64,000 bases of DNA from Rubrolithibacter danxiaensis (GTDB lineage Bacteria; Bacteroidota; Bacteroidia; Sphingobacteriales; Sphingobacteriaceae). The notes beneath the pieces are model-generated. The model had not been told where the DNA came from and ran no database searches. It saw only the letters and a list, made by a program, of their open reading frames with translations. Positions 1-10,066 of the stretch are shown piece after piece (within the stretch, counting starts at the first letter, position 1; each line of letters opens with the position of its first letter). The position numbers were made by a program, and so were the translations under genes. Location of the stretch: positions 124,001-188,000 of the forward strand of contig NZ_JBKOPS010000003.1 in assembly GCF_047272945.1 (NCBI RefSeq). The letters are read 5' to 3'.

Positions 1-1017
1 ATTCAGCTCATCCTGATTGTACAGAAGAGCAGGATTCTTGCGAGCCCAGTTCCATGCCTTTTGTGAAGCTTTCAAACACGAATCAGATAATCCGGGCAGT
101 TGCTTTTCGAACTGTTTAAAAATGCGGGCTGCCTGAGCAGTGACTGCAGCAAAATCAAGAGTAGCTGCTGTACTTTTTTGAACTAAATATCGGGGCTTTT
201 TGGTCACGCCCGGCATTACCATTCCGTCAAAAGCGGCATTGGTACATTTATGATAAACTCCTCCATCGGTCGGGTCTTGCATGGTAAGCATCCAGTGAAT
301 GTTATACAAGGCTTCATCCAGTATATCCGGAATCGCATTACCGCTTTCAGGGATATTTGTATAGAGATCATTAAAATACGCTGGAAAATCTTCGTAAGCA
401 GATAAAATGGTTCCGGTTGTAATACCGCTGTTAACTATGTACTTGTTATAATCGCCCGCATCATACCAGCCTCCCGGAGAAGAAACGACAAAACCGGCAG
501 GACGGGATGAACTTGCTGCTGAAGGATGAATCAATACTGCTGTATCTGGATGACCGGAAGGACGGCTCCATTTTCCTGCAAACTTCAGATCAAGAGCAAC
601 AGAAGACCGGATAAAATAAAAACCTTTTAACAATGCTTCTCCCGCAGGCTGAAGTACATTTTTATCTATACTAAAAGGATACGATTTACCAACACCGGGA
701 ATGGCCAGTGTATAATGCCCCTGTTTCTCCAGAACAGAAAAATCTGCAACGGTAGTTTTTAACGAAGAATTTTGAGATTGACTTGCCGCACTTGTTACAT
801 TTGTATAAACAGTATCGCCGGAAGCCTCGTTTATAACATAAAAAGGTTTACCGGAAATATCTTTGGTAATTACTGCAATTTTTAAAGCATTGGGGTAATA
901 TCCCAGCTGGTTAATTTTTATTTCTTCCGACTGAGCAAACACGTCAGAGTTTGCAGCTCCCAAAAAGGGAACAATACAGGCAAGCTTTAAAAATTTTCGA
1001 ATACAAGAAATACCCAT
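1..1017 (-). CDS. Glycoside hydrolase family 9 endoglucanase, C-terminally truncated by window edge
   Basis: 339 codons are visible and the frame is still open at base 1, so the C-terminal part lies outside the window. The start is the ATG at 1015-1017, giving a hydrophobic signal peptide that ends near FAQ (about residue 30). Residues about 33-120 look like the N-terminal Ig-like domain (CelD_N; begins IKINQLGYYPNALK). The GH9 catalytic domain follows and shows GGWYDAGDYNKY, with the paired aspartates D186 and D189 that act with the catalytic base in GH9 enzymes. The distal catalytic glutamate is not in view. It probably cleaves beta-1,4-glucans such as cellulose or mixed-linkage glucan in the periplasm or at the cell surface. 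The HTCS regulator gene lies directly upstream on the same strand. Confidence 0.9.
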   Translation of the reverse strand, partial: MGISCIRKFLKLACIVPFLGAANSDVFAQSEEIKINQLGYYPNALKIAVITKDISGKPFYVINEASGDTVYTNVTSAASQSQNSSLKTTVADFSVLEKQGHYTLAIPGVGKSYPFSIDKNVLQPAGEALLKGFYFIRSSVALDLKFAGKWSRPSGHPDTAVLIHPSAASSSRPAGFVVSSPGGWYDAGDYNKYIVNSGITTGTILSAYEDFPAYFNDLYTNIPESGNAIPDILDEALYNIHWMLTMQDPTDGGVYHKCTNAAFDGMVMPGVTKKPRYLVQKSTAATLDFAAVTAQAARIFKQFEKQLPGLSDSCLKASQKAWNWARKNPALLYNQDELN

Positions 1018-1165
1018 CAGGTTTTATAATTGGATGTCTAAAATTAAGATGTCACACTATGAGCAGTGGTATCAGAATGTTTATGTTTAGGTAATAAAAT
1101 GTTAACTTTTCAAGCTTTCTGTTAAGCAGAGGCCTTTTTTATGAAATACATTAAACGCAATAAAG

Positions 1166-4100
1166 CTAAATTTCAACAGAATCTTTCTCAGTTGTTTTTT
1201 TCTCCATACGCTTTTGGGAAGCATAAGCAGAAGGCAGAAGACCAAACTCCGCTTTAAAATATTTAGCAAAATATTTAGGGTTATTAATTCCTATTTTGAA
1301 GGCAATTTCAGAAACGGTCAGTTGTGATTCTTCCAGCAATTGCGCTGCTCGTTTTAAACGAAATGACCTGATAAACTCTATGGGCGATTTTCCCGTCAAA
1401 CCCATCATCTTCTTATACAAGGCAACCCTGCTCATGTTAAGATCCCTGCTTAAATCTTCCACTGTAAATTCTGAATTGGATATATTTTTCTCTAATATCT
1501 GAAGTGCGTTCTGAATAAATTTTTCATCAATAGATGCTATTTGCAGATCTACCGGCTTTGCTTCAACACGCTTTTGATATGTTTTTTTCATTGAACGATG
1601 CTGATCGAGCAAATTGCGTATCTTGGATAAAAGAATCTCAAAATTAAAGGGCTTACTTATGTAATCATTCGCCCCGGTTTCAAGCCCTTTCAACTGTTGA
1701 TCTTCCCCCGCTAAAGCAGTAAGCAGTATTACCGGAATATGATTGGTGCGGGCATCGCTGCGGATCTTGTTACAAAGCTCTATCCCATCCATTTCGGGCA
1801 TACTTATATCCGAAATCACCAGGTCAGGATGTGTTGACAGTAACTTACTCCAGCCTGCCTTACCATTTTGAGCTTCCGAAATATTGTAATACTGTTTCAG
1901 GTTATCTTTTAAATAAAATCGAAAATCTTCGTTATCCTCTATGAGCAGCAAAGTTTGTTTTTTCGGATTCCAATCATTTTTTTCAAATCCGTTCATGCTG
2001 CCTGCTTCGTGGAGAGATGTTCCATTGAAAGATAACTCGGTTAAATGGTCGGCATTTTGCAATGGAATTTCAATCACAAAACAGCTCCCCTGTCCCGGCT
2101 CGCTTTCAACCTGGATGTTTCCACCATGAAGCGATATAAATTCTTTAGTAATTGCCAGACCTATACCGCTGCCCTGGTTAACTATTGATCCGGGCATTTC
2201 ATTTTGGAAAAACCGGTCGAATATCTTATCCTGCTTATCTTTTTCTATTCCGATACCGGTATCGCATATTTTAAACCGGAGTATTGCTGTCTGGTTATCT
2301 GATATTTTTAATATCAGGTCCAGACTGATCATCCCACCTTCGGGCGTGAATTTAAAGGCATTCGATAAAAGATTAAAAAGAATACGATCAATCTTATCGT
2401 GATCGAATAAAGCATGGAATGAGTGAATATTGGATGAATATTCAAATTTGATATTTTTCTTTTCAGCAAGATCTGTAAAGGAATAAAAACATTCTTTAAC
2501 AAACTGAATGATATCTGCCTTTACCGGCTGCAGTTTCAGTTCCTGAACTTCCATTTTTCTGAAATCAAGCAGCTGATTAACCAGGTTCAGTAATCGTTTT
2601 GCATTGCGTTGTACCAATTGCAGCTGGCTTTTCTGCCCAACATCTTTGGTTTGATAAATAATACGTTCGAGCGGACTAAGTATTAACGACAAAGGTGTTC
2701 TGAACTCGTGGCTTACATTGGTAAAGAACTTGATTTTCATTAAATCGAGTTCATGTGTCCTCCGTGCATCCTGGCGTTCCTGCTCAATAGCAAACTCATC
2801 CCTTAATTTTCTTATTCCCCTGTTTCTTATATATAACAGAATTCCCAGTATTGATAACGCGTATAAAACGTATGCCAACGGAGTTTGCCAGAACGGCGGA
2901 AGAATAGTTATTTTAAGTGCAATTGCTTCTTTATTCCAACTTCCTGCACCGTTTGAAGCCTTAACCTTAAAAGTATATTCTCCGGGATCGAGATTGGTAA
3001 AGGTAGCTTTACGTACTTTCCCATCGGTTGTAAGCCATTTATCGCTAAAGCCTTCCAGGAAATAAGCATATCCGTTCTTTTCGGGATTAATAAAATTAAG
3101 TGCAGCAAATTCTATTGAAAATATGTTTTGGTCATAATTAAGTTCTATTTCATTTGTAGCGGTAATGGAGTGATGCAAAACTGTTTTACCGTCTACTTTC
3201 TGGCCAATAGATAAGCTGTTGTTAAATAATTCAAAATCAGTAAAAACCAATTTTGGAGGAGTATTATTTATTTTGATTTCTGCCGGGTTGAACAAATTAA
3301 AACCACTTATACCTCCAAATACAAGTTCTCCCTTCCGGGTTTTTAAGGCAGCATTTTCATTAAATGCCCTGCCCTGCAAACCATCTGCCTCGTTATAATT
3401 CCGGAAATAAAACTTATAATCTCCTTTTTCAGCTTTTTTGAGGGTAATATTTGAAAGTCCGTTAGGAGTACTTACCCAAATATCACCATCCTGATCTTCC
3501 AGAATTGCAATCGCCGTGTTATCAGTAAGCCCGTCTTTAGTACCCAGTAGTTTTACTATTTCCCGCTTTTGATTAAAAATAGTGATTCCTTCCCAGGTTC
3601 CAACCCATATTAAGCCTCTTGAATCCTGCAAAAGAGACAGTACATTGTTATTGGTAAGGGATTTCGGATTTGTTTCGGAATGCTGGTAATGAGCAAAAAT
3701 ATTGGATGGTTTTTCAAGCACGTCAATGCCGTTGGCGGTTCCTACCCAGATATTTCCGGCTTTGTCCTCAATCATCGCCGATATATAATACGCCTGCACC
3801 GAGTTAGGTGCATAAGCTGGAAAGTGCCTGAATATTTTTTCTGAACGATCAAACAAATCAAGCCCGTTACTGAAAGTGCCGATCCATAAATTATTATTGG
3901 AATCTTCCATAATTTCCCAGATACTGTCGTCGGAGATACTGGAAGGGTCAGAACTATTGTGTTTAAAGTGAATGAATCTCTGCCCGTCAAAACAATCAAG
4001 CCCACCTAAGTATGTTCCAATCCATAGTTTCTGCTCATGATCCAGAAACATACTTACAATTACATTATTAGCAAGACTGTTAGGATCGTTGTTGTTGTGT

Positions 4101-5308
4101 TTATACTGTTTATACGAATTAGAGACCCGGTCAAAATAAATAAGCCCGCCGCCATTTGTACCAATCCACAGGTTGCCTTTCTTATCTTCAGCAAAGGCAT
4201 TAATATCTTCAAAAGGAAGGCTGGAGAGTTTGGATACCAGGTGTCTGAAAACCGGGAATTTACTAATATCGGGATGATAATAACTTATTCCCTGCTTAAA
4301 AGTACCTATCCAGATTACCCCGGCAATATCCTTATAAATTACATTGACACTGTTTTGAGATAAACTCTTGTCATCGTCGGGGCTATTGGTAAGGTAACGA
4401 ATAGTCCAGTTGGTTTTATCTATCAGGTTTATTCCTCCATGATCTGTGCCTACCCATATAGTCCCCTTATCGTCCTGTACCACGCTTCTGACAAGATTTG
4501 CGTTTAAACGTATCTTACCTCCCGCTGTTGAAAAATGCTCCACTGATTTTTTTTCAGGATCAACATAATAGATTCCTTGTGCATTCTCGCTGAGATAAGC
4601 CCATACTTTATTTTCCTTATCAACAAAGATGCGGAAACCTGAAATACCGGAAGATTTAGCTGTAATTTTTGTTCGGTAAATAACGCGTTTAGTTACCGGG
4701 TGCAGCTGTTCGAGCAGGCCATTAGCGTGAACTATCCATAAATTTCCGCTTTCATTTTCGGCTACAGATGTGATTTGCCCGGGTGAAATAAGATTCCTGT
4801 CTGCTGCACCTGAACGAAGGAGGATTGCCTTTTTAGATTTTGCACTGTAACTGTAAATCCCTGTATCCGTAACGATCCAGAAATTTCCGTTTCTCCCCCT
4901 TTTAATAACAGTCAGAATTCCCTTAACACCGATGGATTTAAGAAATGTTTCCGGATTTGAATCAAAAGATTCTTTAAGCGGATCATATATATTAAATCCA
5001 ATATGAGTTTGTACCCATAACTTATTTCCCGGACCTTCTTCAATACTTACAATATAATTATCGTCTATACTGGTAGAATCTCCCTGTATATGTTTAAATA
5101 CCTTAAACTTATAACCGTCATACCGGTTTAACCCCGTAGCGGTGCCAAACCACATAAATCCTTTGGCATCCTTTAAAATACTGCTAACCTGATAGTGGGA
5201 TAAACCAGCGTTGATATTGATTCTGGAAAAGGGATATTGAACCTGTTGTGCTGATGCAGAAATTAATATAAATACAAAAAAAACAAGTAATGACAGCCTT
5301 CTTTTCAT
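1166..5308 (-). CDS. Hybrid two-component system sensor kinase/AraC-type regulator (HTCS)
   Basis: 1380 aa, the normal size for Bacteroidota HTCS proteins. Order seen: signal peptide (1-20, ends SASAQ); two-component-regulator propeller repeats (about 30-720, many IWVGT/LWIGT blades); Y_Y_Y domain (about 730-815); one membrane helix (about 820-840); HisKA with H867 in NVSHEFRTP; HATPase (DTGIGI, GSGIGLAI); receiver with D1167 in SDISMPEMDG; C-terminal AraC HTH (about 1265-1365). Known members sense glycan fragments in the periplasm and activate linked polysaccharide-utilisation genes. The GH9 gene starts about 150 bp downstream on the same strand, so beta-glucan sensing is a reasonable inference, but no SusC/SusD pair is visible. 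All kinase and receiver key residues are intact. Confidence 0.95.
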   Translation of the reverse strand: MKRRLSLLVFFVFILISASAQQVQYPFSRININAGLSHYQVSSILKDAKGFMWFGTATGLNRYDGYKFKVFKHIQGDSTSIDDNYIVSIEEGPGNKLWVQTHIGFNIYDPLKESFDSNPETFLKSIGVKGILTVIKRGRNGNFWIVTDTGIYSYSAKSKKAILLRSGAADRNLISPGQITSVAENESGNLWIVHANGLLEQLHPVTKRVIYRTKITAKSSGISGFRIFVDKENKVWAYLSENAQGIYYVDPEKKSVEHFSTAGGKIRLNANLVRSVVQDDKGTIWVGTDHGGINLIDKTNWTIRYLTNSPDDDKSLSQNSVNVIYKDIAGVIWIGTFKQGISYYHPDISKFPVFRHLVSKLSSLPFEDINAFAEDKKGNLWIGTNGGGLIYFDRVSNSYKQYKHNNNDPNSLANNVIVSMFLDHEQKLWIGTYLGGLDCFDGQRFIHFKHNSSDPSSISDDSIWEIMEDSNNNLWIGTFSNGLDLFDRSEKIFRHFPAYAPNSVQAYYISAMIEDKAGNIWVGTANGIDVLEKPSNIFAHYQHSETNPKSLTNNNVLSLLQDSRGLIWVGTWEGITIFNQKREIVKLLGTKDGLTDNTAIAILEDQDGDIWVSTPNGLSNITLKKAEKGDYKFYFRNYNEADGLQGRAFNENAALKTRKGELVFGGISGFNLFNPAEIKINNTPPKLVFTDFELFNNSLSIGQKVDGKTVLHHSITATNEIELNYDQNIFSIEFAALNFINPEKNGYAYFLEGFSDKWLTTDGKVRKATFTNLDPGEYTFKVKASNGAGSWNKEAIALKITILPPFWQTPLAYVLYALSILGILLYIRNRGIRKLRDEFAIEQERQDARRTHELDLMKIKFFTNVSHEFRTPLSLILSPLERIIYQTKDVGQKSQLQLVQRNAKRLLNLVNQLLDFRKMEVQELKLQPVKADIIQFVKECFYSFTDLAEKKNIKFEYSSNIHSFHALFDHDKIDRILFNLLSNAFKFTPEGGMISLDLILKISDNQTAILRFKICDTGIGIEKDKQDKIFDRFFQNEMPGSIVNQGSGIGLAITKEFISLHGGNIQVESEPGQGSCFVIEIPLQNADHLTELSFNGTSLHEAGSMNGFEKNDWNPKKQTLLLIEDNEDFRFYLKDNLKQYYNISEAQNGKAGWSKLLSTHPDLVISDISMPEMDGIELCNKIRSDARTNHIPVILLTALAGEDQQLKGLETGANDYISKPFNFEILLSKIRNLLDQHRSMKKTYQKRVEAKPVDLQIASIDEKFIQNALQILEKNISNSEFTVEDLSRDLNMSRVALYKKMMGLTGKSPIEFIRSFRLKRAAQLLEESQLTVSEIAFKIGINNPKYFAKYFKAEFGLLPSAYASQKRMEKKTTEKDSVEI

Positions 5309-5719
5309 TTCCCTTTCTACTATAACCTTCTCCGGGGAAAGATAAGAAGCATTAAAACAATATCCAAGAAAAAGAAAATTGTTTATTAAGATATTACTAG
5401 TTTGAGCAAAGGCTTATTGCTATGTTAAATACGACAACATGCATAGAATCTGCTTTTTAAAGCAGCTAAAACTGCAGAGAAGTTGCAGATAAAATCAAGT
5501 GTAACCACTAATTTATAAATAGAATGAAATATTGGCATACTATTTTCTAATCTATAGTTATTGAAAGATTTATTGCGTGTTAAAAAATAGATAAAAAAGA
5601 AGTATTTTTATACTATATTTCAATTATCGTTTCAATGTCTTTCTTCTTTCTTTTTACAACTATTTCTGCAAACAAACGTAAAACAGGGAAAAATGGCAGA
5701 TTATAAAGATTAGAATAAA
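5309..5719. other. Intergenic region between divergent HTCS and response regulator genes
   Basis: 411 bp, very AT-rich, with no ORF of note. It must contain the promoters of both divergent genes. A TAnnTTTG-like box on the minus strand (CAAACGTA on the plus strand at 5673-5680) is far from the HTCS start, and no good -33 partner was found. No RNA gene or clear hairpin was recognised. Confidence 0.5.
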
Positions 5720-6184
5720 ATGGCAGATAAAAAGATTAATATAATTTATGTAGATGATGAGGAAAATAATCTTATTTCCTTTAAAGCTACTTTTCGTTTA
5801 AAGTACAATATAACAACTGCTTTAAGCGCCGATGAAGCAATTAAAATAATAAAAACGAAGCCTGTAGAAATTATAATTACAGACCAGCGGATGCCCAACA
5901 TGACGGGGGTTGAATTTCTTGAAAAAGTACTGGAAATTTCTCCCGATCCGATGAGAATTTTGCTAACCGGTTATGCAGACATGAACGCTGTAATTGATGC
6001 TGTAAATAAGGGAAAGATTTTCCATTACCTGGCAAAGCCTTGGAACGAAGAAGAGCTCGACATGACAATTAACCGGGCCTATGAAATTTACCAGAAAAAC
6101 CAGGAAATTAAAGAAATGAATGAAAAGCTTGCCACTTCTAACGATCAGTTAGAATTTCTGGTAAGACAAAGCCTGCTCTCCTAA
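5720..6184 (+). CDS. Stand-alone response regulator, receiver plus short coiled coil
   Basis: 154 aa. The receiver domain covers residues 1-125, with acidic pocket D12/D13/E14, phospho-acceptor D55 (TDQRMP), conserved T/S in LLTGYAD and K in LAKPW. Residues 120-154 form a probable helix or coiled coil, with no DNA-binding or enzymatic output. The DQRMP and LTGY-D motifs resemble receivers of the RpfG/HD-GYP type. It is strongly similar to the N-terminal receiver of the REC-kinase at 6666-7751 (shared IxYxDDExNNLxxFKAxFR), suggesting duplication. It converges on the minus-strand signalling run, so it is probably part of the same phosphorelay. The start ATG at 5720 follows an AT-rich leader without a Shine-Dalgarno sequence. 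Confidence 0.9.
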   Translation: MADKKINIIYVDDEENNLISFKATFRLKYNITTALSADEAIKIIKTKPVEIIITDQRMPNMTGVEFLEKVLEISPDPMRILLTGYADMNAVIDAVNKGKIFHYLAKPWNEEELDMTINRAYEIYQKNQEIKEMNEKLATSNDQLEFLVRQSLLS

Positions 6185-6210
6185 TTTAATCTCTTAATGA
6201 GATTAAATTA
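6182..6210. terminator. AT-rich perfect hairpin between converging response regulator genes
   Basis: A 12-bp perfect inverted repeat (TAATTTAATCTC, loop TTAAT, GAGATTAAATTA) starts at the stop codon of the plus-strand regulator and ends at the stop codon of the minus-strand one. It sits exactly between convergent genes, as expected for a bidirectional terminator. The T-tracts are weak, so the function is an inference. Confidence 0.45.
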
Positions 6211-6639
6211 AGAGGCTCTTGACAAATCCTTCTCCGGAGAAAGATTTCCGATAACTCCAGAAAAAATTGCGCTGGAAAGCGGTTTATTAAAAAGATGCTT
6301 TACAGAAGGGTAATTTCTGATCCTGTTTAAATCAGATTCATTAGTGGAAGAAGTAAGCACAGTAACAAAATAACGTGATTTTATTTCATCGGTAAATTCT
6401 TCAAAAGCTTCTATAAATTGAAATCCATTCATTATAGGCATCTGGATATCAACCACTAATACTATTTTCAACCCTCCTTTATCATCTTCGCTTTTTATTA
6501 ACTCCAAAACTTCCTTTGCATTAATAAATGAACGCACACTGGCATTTATGCAAGTTTTTTGAATTATTCTTTCTGTAATAAAGCTATCGAGTTTATTGTC
6601 ATCTATCACTATAAAATGCAGGGCAGGTAGTTCCATCAA
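6208..6639 (-). CDS. Single-domain response regulator (receiver only)
   Basis: 143 aa consisting almost only of a receiver domain: D13/D14 acidic pair, phospho-acceptor D64 (VVDIQMPIMNG), T/S in VLTSSTNESD and K in FNKPLS. The acceptor has the IQMPxMNG form common in Bacteroidota single-domain receivers (Rcp/CheY-like). It lacks an output domain and so probably shuttles phosphate or binds a partner protein. It is the last gene of the minus-strand signalling run, 26 bp after the REC-histidine kinase, which is its most likely phosphodonor. Confidence 0.9.
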   Translation of the reverse strand: MMELPALHFIVIDDNKLDSFITERIIQKTCINASVRSFINAKEVLELIKSEDDKGGLKIVLVVDIQMPIMNGFQFIEAFEEFTDEIKSRYFVTVLTSSTNESDLNRIRNYPSVKHLFNKPLSSAIFSGVIGNLSPEKDLSRAS

Positions 6640-6665
6640 TTAACCAATTTATGCCCCATTTTACG

Positions 6666-7751
6666 TTATTTATTAGGAATAGTTACTGTGAATATTGATC
6701 CCTCGCCCAGAACTGACTGAACTTTCACTTCTCCATTTAGTTTCAATAATGCGTCTTTTACAGTATAAAGTCCAAATCCGGAACCTACTTCTTCTGATGT
6801 TGCCCTGAAAAACAGATTAAATATTTCACCAATATGACTTTCGTGAATTCCTATTCCATTATCTCTTACCGAAATAGTGGCAAAACCATTTGCGATCTTA
6901 ATATTCAGCTCCACCATTTTGTCGGGGTTATTCTTCCGTTGATATTTAAATGCGTTCGATAATAAGTTATTCATTATTATTTTTAACGACATTTTATCAC
7001 TGCGAAAAGGCTCCTGTTGAGAGAAATGAGTATTATAAGCTATATTACTCATTTTAGCTGTTATTCGATAAGTTTCCTGAAGTTCCTTAATTAATTCGTT
7101 AAAATCTATCAGAGCGATCTGAAGTTCACCACGGTTAATGTTATAGTAATCGTGAATGCTTTGAATAAAACTGTCCAGGTTTTTTACCGATTCTTCCATC
7201 AGACTCAGCATTTCCCTTATCTCGGTCATTTCATTAATATGCTGCGCAAGTTCGATTGCACCCAAAATACTTACCAGAGGGCGTCGTATATCGTGAGTAA
7301 CACTGTAGGCAAACTTATCAAGTTCATCGTATGCTTTCTGTAATTCCTTATTTTTTATAGAAAGCATCGAATTCGTCATGTAATATTTATCCCCCTCATT
7401 AATGGCAGATCTAATATCCGTATCTGTCCAGGGCTTTTTTACATACCTGAAAATATTCCCCCGGTTTATCGCATTAATTACCGATTCTATATCAGTGTAA
7501 CCTGTTAATAGTATTCGTATGGGATGAGGAAATTCGTTTCTTATTTCTTCAAAAAACTGTACACCAGTTTTATCCGGCATCCGCTGGTCGCAGAATATGA
7601 TCCGGATATCGGCATGTTTTCTTAAAATCTCAATTGCCTCGGTAGTATTGGCGGCTACGTAAATATTATAATCAACTCTGAAAGACGCTTTAAAGCCAAC
7701 AAGGTTATTTACTTCATCATCGATATATAATATTTTTATTTTTTCTGCCAT
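6666..7751 (-). CDS. Receiver-histidine kinase hybrid, cytoplasmic
   Basis: 361 aa. The N-terminal receiver (about 1-125) has D55 in CDQRMPDKTG and LLTGYTD; a short helix follows; HisKA is at about 140-210 with H153 in SVTHDIRRP; the HATPase (about 245-360) shows NNLLSNAFKY, DNGIGI and GSGFGLYTV. There is no membrane segment, so it is a soluble kinase whose activity may be switched by phosphorylation of its own receiver. It lies between the 7TMR-DISM kinase gene upstream and the single-domain receiver gene downstream on the same strand, consistent with a phosphorelay intermediate. The receiver closely resembles the lone regulator at 5720-6184. Confidence 0.92.
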   Translation of the reverse strand: MAEKIKILYIDDEVNNLVGFKASFRVDYNIYVAANTTEAIEILRKHADIRIIFCDQRMPDKTGVQFFEEIRNEFPHPIRILLTGYTDIESVINAINRGNIFRYVKKPWTDTDIRSAINEGDKYYMTNSMLSIKNKELQKAYDELDKFAYSVTHDIRRPLVSILGAIELAQHINEMTEIREMLSLMEESVKNLDSFIQSIHDYYNINRGELQIALIDFNELIKELQETYRITAKMSNIAYNTHFSQQEPFRSDKMSLKIIMNNLLSNAFKYQRKNNPDKMVELNIKIANGFATISVRDNGIGIHESHIGEIFNLFFRATSEEVGSGFGLYTVKDALLKLNGEVKVQSVLGEGSIFTVTIPNK

Positions 7752-7874
7752 AAAAAATCTCTGGGGAAATGTGCGTTTTAAAAATCAGCGTAAATTTACT
7801 ATTGTGAATGATAACTCACACAAATAGTCACATTTTTATATTGCTCATTTTATCCGAAAAAATACACACTTTAG

Positions 7875-10037
7875 TTACGTTGTTACAATTTCGTGAATCA
7901 CGGGCAACTCTAATGTAAAAGAGGTCCCCTTTCCAGGTGCAGATTGAAGATGTATTTGCCCGTTATGCTTTTTGATGGTATTGTAGGTTATAGACATGCC
8001 TAAACCAGTTCCCTCTCCTACTTCCTTTGTGGTAAAGAAAGGCTCAAATATTTTCTTCTGCGTATTCTCATCCATACCGGTACCATTGTCTTCAATTTTC
8101 ACAAAAACATGTTTCTGATCGAACCAGGTACTTATTGATAACTTACCACCCGGATTATCGTCGTGATGCTTATTTATGGCATGTATGGCATTTGAAATAA
8201 TATTAAGAAAAACCTGATTCAATTTACCAGGATAGCATTCGATAAGAGGAATATCACCATAATTTTTCTCTACCGTAATATTATTATTTAAAAGGTGGTT
8301 CACAATTACAAGCGTCGAATCCATTCCTTCGTTTATGTTCGCCTTTTTCAGGTCGTCTTCATCCACTCTCGAAAAAATACGCAATCCTTTTACAATTTCG
8401 GCAGTTCTGGATGCTCCTTCATGAATTCCTTTTAATAAGTGGCTGATTTCAATCTTCAGGTAATCAAAATCAATCTCTTCTTTATATTCTTCTATTTGCT
8501 GCTGCTTTTCGTTTACCGAAGAAGCTGACAGACCCACATCTTCAATTTTTGTTACCGCATCCAGTAAAATTTCAACATCACGCTTTAAAGGATTTACATT
8601 AGAGGTTACAAAATTGATGGGATTATTAATTTCATGGGCAATTCCCGCTGTCAACTGACCTAAAGACGCCATTTTTTCTGACTCTACCAGTTGTGTCTGG
8701 GTTTGTTTTAATTCTTCTAAAGTTTGATGAAGATCTGTATTTGACTTTTTCAATTCCGCCGTACGCTCATTTACTTTTTGCTCCAAAAACACATTCTGCT
8801 CTTTAATAATCCGCTCGTTCTCTTGTGCGGCTCGTAACGCCTGGGCTTGTGATTTTTCTTTTTCTTTTTTAAGAATATTTATTTTATCAGCTAATGCAAG
8901 AGAAAGTAAAATAACTTCAAAAACAATACCTACCTGCATAGTATAATTTGTAAAACTATTATAAGGTAAGATGCCGAGATTTCTTAATACATATAAAATT
9001 AAACCAGTAAAAAACATGCTCCATGCTAACAGATAATATTTAGCTGGTCGATAACCCTGTAATGCTATAATAATTGCTACAAGATATATGATAGCAATAG
9101 TTGACAAAGCAGAAATATCAATCATTCTATAACTTGGATGATCAAAACCAATAAGTCTTAAAACAATTGCTGTACTATATAAGAAAATTGATATTAAAAA
9201 AAGGTTATTAAGGCGTGGTGCCCTCTCTTTCGTTTGTAAAAACGATTTAACAAATAAGACTCCAAATATTCCAGCTAGTCCGGGAAAAACAACAAGACCT
9301 TTATTAAATATTTCTGGAGAATTTGGAAAAACATAGTGATAAGTATATCCTGATAAAGAAGCTTGTGTTAATCCAATAAAAAAAGTGTATAATACATAGA
9401 AAAGATAACTTTTGTCTCCTGTGGAAATAAAAACAAAAAAATTATATAGAATCATAACTACTAAAGCCCCAAGAAGTATTCCCCAAAGAAGATCTCGCGT
9501 AAGAAGCGAGTCGGCAATTTTTTGTTTAGTACCTATAATCAGCGGCAGAATCATCTGTTCACTACTTCGAACTCTTAAATAAAAAGTAACGGTACTATCT
9601 TTGGGTACGTTAATATCAAAAAGAAAATTAGGATGTTGATATTTCCTTTCATTAAAAGAATTATTATCACTAAGCTTTTCTACCTTATATTCACCCTCAA
9701 CAGGATAATAAAACTCACAAATATCCAATGTTGGATATTCCAATGCCACAAGAAGATCATTTTCATCTGTTTTATTATTCACACGAAACTTTAGCCAAAA
9801 ATCAGATTTACTTAAACTAAAATTAGGAATTGCAATTTCTGATTCTTTAAAGTTTGATGAGAAACGAACTGATTGAAAATCTAGCTTATTAGTAGTATCT
9901 TCAAGAATAGAAATGTTTTTACCTATAATTATATTTTTTCCCTTAAAGATTACAGGTTCTTGAGCAAAAGTAGTGGCTATAAATACTATTTGCAGCAGTA
10001 TAAGAACCAAAAATACTTTGTTTAAATTATATCTCAT
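7875..10037 (-). CDS. 7TMR-DISM sensor histidine kinase
   Basis: 720 aa. Order seen: signal peptide (1-26, ends FAQ); extracytoplasmic 7TMR-DISM extracellular domain type 2 (about 40-175); seven hydrophobic helices (about 183-388); coiled coil (about 395-460); HisKA with H468 in GIAHEINNPINF; HATPase (about 600-715) with DNGTGMD and GEGTGLGMSI. The DISM extracellular domain has a carbohydrate-binding-like jelly-roll fold in known members, so a small ligand outside the cytoplasmic membrane is likely. It begins 29 bp after the ThiF-nitroreductase gene on the same strand, so it is probably co-transcribed with it. All kinase motifs are intact. Confidence 0.93.
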   Translation of the reverse strand: MRYNLNKVFLVLILLQIVFIATTFAQEPVIFKGKNIIIGKNISILEDTTNKLDFQSVRFSSNFKESEIAIPNFSLSKSDFWLKFRVNNKTDENDLLVALEYPTLDICEFYYPVEGEYKVEKLSDNNSFNERKYQHPNFLFDINVPKDSTVTFYLRVRSSEQMILPLIIGTKQKIADSLLTRDLLWGILLGALVVMILYNFFVFISTGDKSYLFYVLYTFFIGLTQASLSGYTYHYVFPNSPEIFNKGLVVFPGLAGIFGVLFVKSFLQTKERAPRLNNLFLISIFLYSTAIVLRLIGFDHPSYRMIDISALSTIAIIYLVAIIIALQGYRPAKYYLLAWSMFFTGLILYVLRNLGILPYNSFTNYTMQVGIVFEVILLSLALADKINILKKEKEKSQAQALRAAQENERIIKEQNVFLEQKVNERTAELKKSNTDLHQTLEELKQTQTQLVESEKMASLGQLTAGIAHEINNPINFVTSNVNPLKRDVEILLDAVTKIEDVGLSASSVNEKQQQIEEYKEEIDFDYLKIEISHLLKGIHEGASRTAEIVKGLRIFSRVDEDDLKKANINEGMDSTLVIVNHLLNNNITVEKNYGDIPLIECYPGKLNQVFLNIISNAIHAINKHHDDNPGGKLSISTWFDQKHVFVKIEDNGTGMDENTQKKIFEPFFTTKEVGEGTGLGMSITYNTIKKHNGQIHLQSAPGKGTSFTLELPVIHEIVTT

Positions 10038-10066
10038 AGGCGGTTACTATTAAACTTGCTATCTTT

